Source of the DNA: an uncultured Flavobacteriales bacterium
GTDB lineage: Bacteria; Bacteroidota; Bacteroidia; Flavobacteriales_G; Salibacteraceae
Assembly (NCBI GenBank): GCA_943788775.1
Contig: CALSRO010000009.1
Span: forward strand, 1-64,000
Length of the DNA stretch: 64,000 bases
Reading direction: 5' to 3'
Shown here: piece by piece, positions 61,992 through 64,000 of the stretch
Layout: each line of letters opens with the position of its first letter
Position numbering within the stretch: the first letter of the stretch is position 1
Notes under the pieces: model-generated
Seen by the model: the letters and a program-made list of their open reading frames with translations, nothing else
What the model was told of the DNA's origin: nothing
Databases searched by the model: none
Made by a program: the position numbers and the translations under genes

Positions 61992-62393
61992 ATGAATGCT
62001 AAAAGCAGATTAGCTATGAGATTACTCTTTCTAGTTTCAATGTTCTGGCTGCTTTCGAATATTGGTTTTTCACAAGACACGTTTGTAAAAAAAGAGTTTT
62101 GTAAGAAATCGGAGGTTGAAATCCTCACTAATTGCGGAGTTCCAGAAAACTATGTTATCGTTGGGACATCTACCTTTGCAAAGGTGTCGGGTCTAGACTC
62201 CCTTTCAGAACTGAGTCAAAGTCAAATAAAAAAAATGCGCTCTTTTGCCCGTAGAATGAAGTCTTGCCACATATTAGTAGATTTTTCAGGTGAGTTAATT
62301 CCTTTGACAGATGGACAAGGTAATCCAATAAGCGCCAGACATAGCGCATTTTTTGCACTACAGCCATCCTATCTTTGTGGTTCTTATGATTAG
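61992..62393 (+). CDS. Exported hypothetical protein
   Basis: 133 residues. A signal segment (LLFLVSMFWLLSNIGFSQ) is followed by a soluble domain with several Cys (EFCKKSEVEILTNCGVPE, MKSCHILVDFSG, SYLCGSYD). No family recognised. It starts 12 bp after the DUF5777 stop, so it may be the last gene of that operon. Confidence 0.6.
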   Translation: MNAKSRLAMRLLFLVSMFWLLSNIGFSQDTFVKKEFCKKSEVEILTNCGVPENYVIVGTSTFAKVSGLDSLSELSQSQIKKMRSFARRMKSCHILVDFSGELIPLTDGQGNPISARHSAFFALQPSYLCGSYD

Positions 62394-62439
62394 TCGTTTT
62401 TAGGACTATTTATTTCACTTTCAACGCAATAAGTCTTTC

Positions 62440-63378
62440 ATGGTACACGGAACCCACAATGCTTTAAAAGATAGTCGAAACGATGATATTCTAGTTTATA
62501 TAAATGGTGACCTCTTCTCAAGAAATGCCGCGAAAATTTCGGTCTTCGACAGCGGTTATTTGGTTGGTGATGGTATATGGGAGGCAATTCGATTGCATGA
62601 TGATATTTTAGTTTTCATTGACGATCACCTTGAGCGAATGTGGTCGGCCGCGGCAACAATCGGAATGGATTTGAAAATGTCTAAGGAGGAATTAAAGAAG
62701 AAAATTCATAAAACTTTGATTGCAAATGATATGCATGATAATGTGCATGTGCGAATCATGGTTACACGCGGCATTAAAAAGACACCTTCTCAAGATCCTA
62801 GATTGACCATTTCGGGGCCCAACATTGTTATAATTCCTGAATATAAGGTAGCTTCTGATCAAAGTGCTCAAAAAGGAATAACCTTGTATACAAGCACCAT
62901 TCGCAGAGGGTCGCCAGACTATCTCGACCCAAAATTAAACTGTCATAGTAAGCTTCACGAGGTACAGGCACTTATTCAAGCTATTGAAGCTGGTGCAGAT
63001 GAAGCATTGATGCTGGATGTACATGGTTTTGTGGCAACATGCAATGCCACCAATTTCTTTATGATCAAAAATGGAGAAGTCTGGACCTCATCGGGAAAGT
63101 ATTGCATGAATGGAATTACAAGATCTAAAGTGATTACGATATGCGAGGGTATGGGTATCCCGTGTTATCAAAAGGATTTTTCTCTCTTCGATGTTTATGG
63201 CGCAGATGAAGCTTTTGTCACAGGAACTTTTGGTGGATTAACTCCAGTAGTGAAGATCGATGGTAGAGTAATCGGCACTGGGGAGAAGGGCGATCTGACG
63301 GATCGATTGAGCGGTTATTATAAACTACTCATTGAATCAGAAGTTCGTAAAATGAAGAAATCAAAGGATGCCAACTAA
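62440..63378 (+). CDS. Class IV aminotransferase (BCAT/D-AAT/ADC-lyase fold)
   Basis: 312 residues, PLP-dependent. Motifs: VYINGDLFSRNAAKISVFDSG, WEAIRLHDDILVFIDDHLERM, LYTSTIRRGSPDYLDPKLNC, HSKLHEVQALIQAIEAGADEALMLD with the catalytic Lys, and CNATNFFMIKNGEVWT, followed by a GTFGGLTPV loop. The exact substrate cannot be told from the sequence. The last 11 bp overlap the start of the next, sulfotransferase-like gene, so the pair is translated together and may share a pathway. Confidence 0.88.
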   Translation: MVHGTHNALKDSRNDDILVYINGDLFSRNAAKISVFDSGYLVGDGIWEAIRLHDDILVFIDDHLERMWSAAATIGMDLKMSKEELKKKIHKTLIANDMHDNVHVRIMVTRGIKKTPSQDPRLTISGPNIVIIPEYKVASDQSAQKGITLYTSTIRRGSPDYLDPKLNCHSKLHEVQALIQAIEAGADEALMLDVHGFVATCNATNFFMIKNGEVWTSSGKYCMNGITRSKVITICEGMGIPCYQKDFSLFDVYGADEAFVTGTFGGLTPVVKIDGRVIGTGEKGDLTDRLSGYYKLLIESEVRKMKKSKDAN

Positions 63379-64000
63379 ACGTATTTGCCTTTGGTCTGGT
63401 CCTCGCAATATTTCAACTGCTCTGATGTATTCTTTTGCTCAGAGATCGGATACGGCCGTAGTTGATGAACCACTTTATGCCCATTATCTCAGCGTTTCAG
63501 ATGCGAGTGAATACCATCCTGGCGCCAAAAAAGTCTTATTGAGTCAAGAAAATGACGGTAAAAAAGTAATTGCAAGTATGCTTGAGAATGACAAAGCCCC
63601 AGTCATTTTCTACAAACACATGGCACATCATTTAACAGGTTTAGATCTGAATTTTCTAAATTCTACAGTCAATATTATACTGACCAGAGAACCGAGAGAG
63701 ATGATTACTTCATTTGCCAAGGTGATCCCAAATCCAAGTCTGAAAGATCTCGGTTATAAGCAACAAGTTGAATTATTTGAAACACTCAAATCGATGGAAC
63801 AAGTTCCTATTGTGCTTGACTCCAAGAAAATACTTATAAATCCAGAAAAGGCCTTACGAAATCTATGTAATAGATTAGAAATCCCATTTCAGAACGAGAT
63901 GCTGAGATGGAAAGCGGGAGCAAGAAAGGAAGACGGAATCTGGGCAGAGCATTGGTATAAAAATGTTCACGAAAGCGTTGGGTTCGCACCGTATACTCCA
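63368..64000 (+). CDS. Sulfotransferase-like (P-loop) protein, 3' end outside window
   Basis: 211 codons are visible from ATG 63368; no stop before the window end. N-terminal RICLWSGPRNISTALMYSFAQR is the phosphate-binding (5'-PSB) loop of PAPS-dependent sulfotransferases. VDEPLYAHYL, VIFYKHMAHH, NIILTREPREMITSFAKV and VLDSKKILINPEKALRNLC follow the family order. A stand-alone gene next to an aminotransferase is a recurrent pairing; I recall plant proteins that join the two domains. Substrate unknown. Confidence 0.82.
   Translation, partial: MPTKRICLWSGPRNISTALMYSFAQRSDTAVVDEPLYAHYLSVSDASEYHPGAKKVLLSQENDGKKVIASMLENDKAPVIFYKHMAHHLTGLDLNFLNSTVNIILTREPREMITSFAKVIPNPSLKDLGYKQQVELFETLKSMEQVPIVLDSKKILINPEKALRNLCNRLEIPFQNEMLRWKAGARKEDGIWAEHWYKNVHESVGFAPYTP

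Overview
The window is a gene-dense stretch of a Bacteroidota chromosome, most likely from the class Flavobacteriia. The evidence is in the genes. Several secreted proteins end in type IX secretion (T9SS) sorting tails, and three end in the gliding-motility-associated (CHU_C) domain. Others are a TonB-dependent receptor with a carboxypeptidase-regulatory-like front domain, head-GIN (DUF2807) lipoproteins, an S46 dipeptidyl peptidase, bacillithiol synthase BshA, DUF5606, DUF5777 and DUF6702 proteins, and FecI/FecR-type signalling. A promoter at 58931-58960 fits the Bacteroidota consensus (TTTG, 17 bases, TAnnTTTG). No rRNA or tRNA gene and no CRISPR array was seen.

Layout. 1-1189: end of rseP. 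1190-2206: a gene-free stretch full of interspersed palindromic and direct repeats. 2207-11763: a minus-strand block that reads, in transcription order, ECF sigma factor, FecR-like anti-sigma factor, an STN-domain surface protein with 16-residue repeats, an S41 peptidase, a head-GIN lipoprotein, a second repeat protein and a TonB-dependent receptor. 11778-16870: assorted small genes (DUF1801, cytochrome P460-like, YciO/Sua5-like, lipocalin, YaaA, SpmAB-like). 16871-19350: hypotheticals and the C-terminal scrap of a tyrosine recombinase, perhaps an old mobile island. 19359-26521: DPP11-like peptidase, a T9SS-exported protein, peptidase E, a second head-GIN protein, a MORN protein and a small repeat protein. 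26529-30130: small cysteine-rich lipoproteins around a MauE/DoxX-thioredoxin fusion, plus a broken beta-lactamase-like gene. 30163-38462: bshA, a GH3/beta-lactamase fusion, a GT2 glycosyltransferase, a second ECF sigma factor, rsmG, holA and an HSDR_N-like protein. 38450-44085: two overlapping T9SS-exported subtilases. 44130-52310: DUF5606, a glycosyltransferase, an S4 protein, a heavily frameshifted lectin/CHU_C protein, an EamA transporter, a hydrolase and relics of UbiA and AMP-ligase genes. 52432-58827: two paralogous giant CHU_C surface proteins. 58980-61979: a promoter-led cytochrome-like/OB-fold/YceI/DUF5777 operon. 61992-64000: an aminotransferase overlapping a sulfotransferase-like gene that runs off the end.

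Two themes need care. First, many genes are split by single-base lesions, nearly all consistent with a one-base insertion, and nine of them fall within about 2.8 kb (47.5-50.3 kb). Long neighbouring genes of 700-1115 codons are intact. Local consensus error and real decay cannot be separated from the sequence alone. Second, the most promising uncharacterised systems are (a) the sigma/FecR pair wired to an STN domain carried by a repeat protein instead of a TonB receptor, (b) the cysteine-rich lipoprotein cluster with its thioredoxin-like membrane partner, and (c) the CX4CH/CX5CH cytochrome-like lipoprotein operon.
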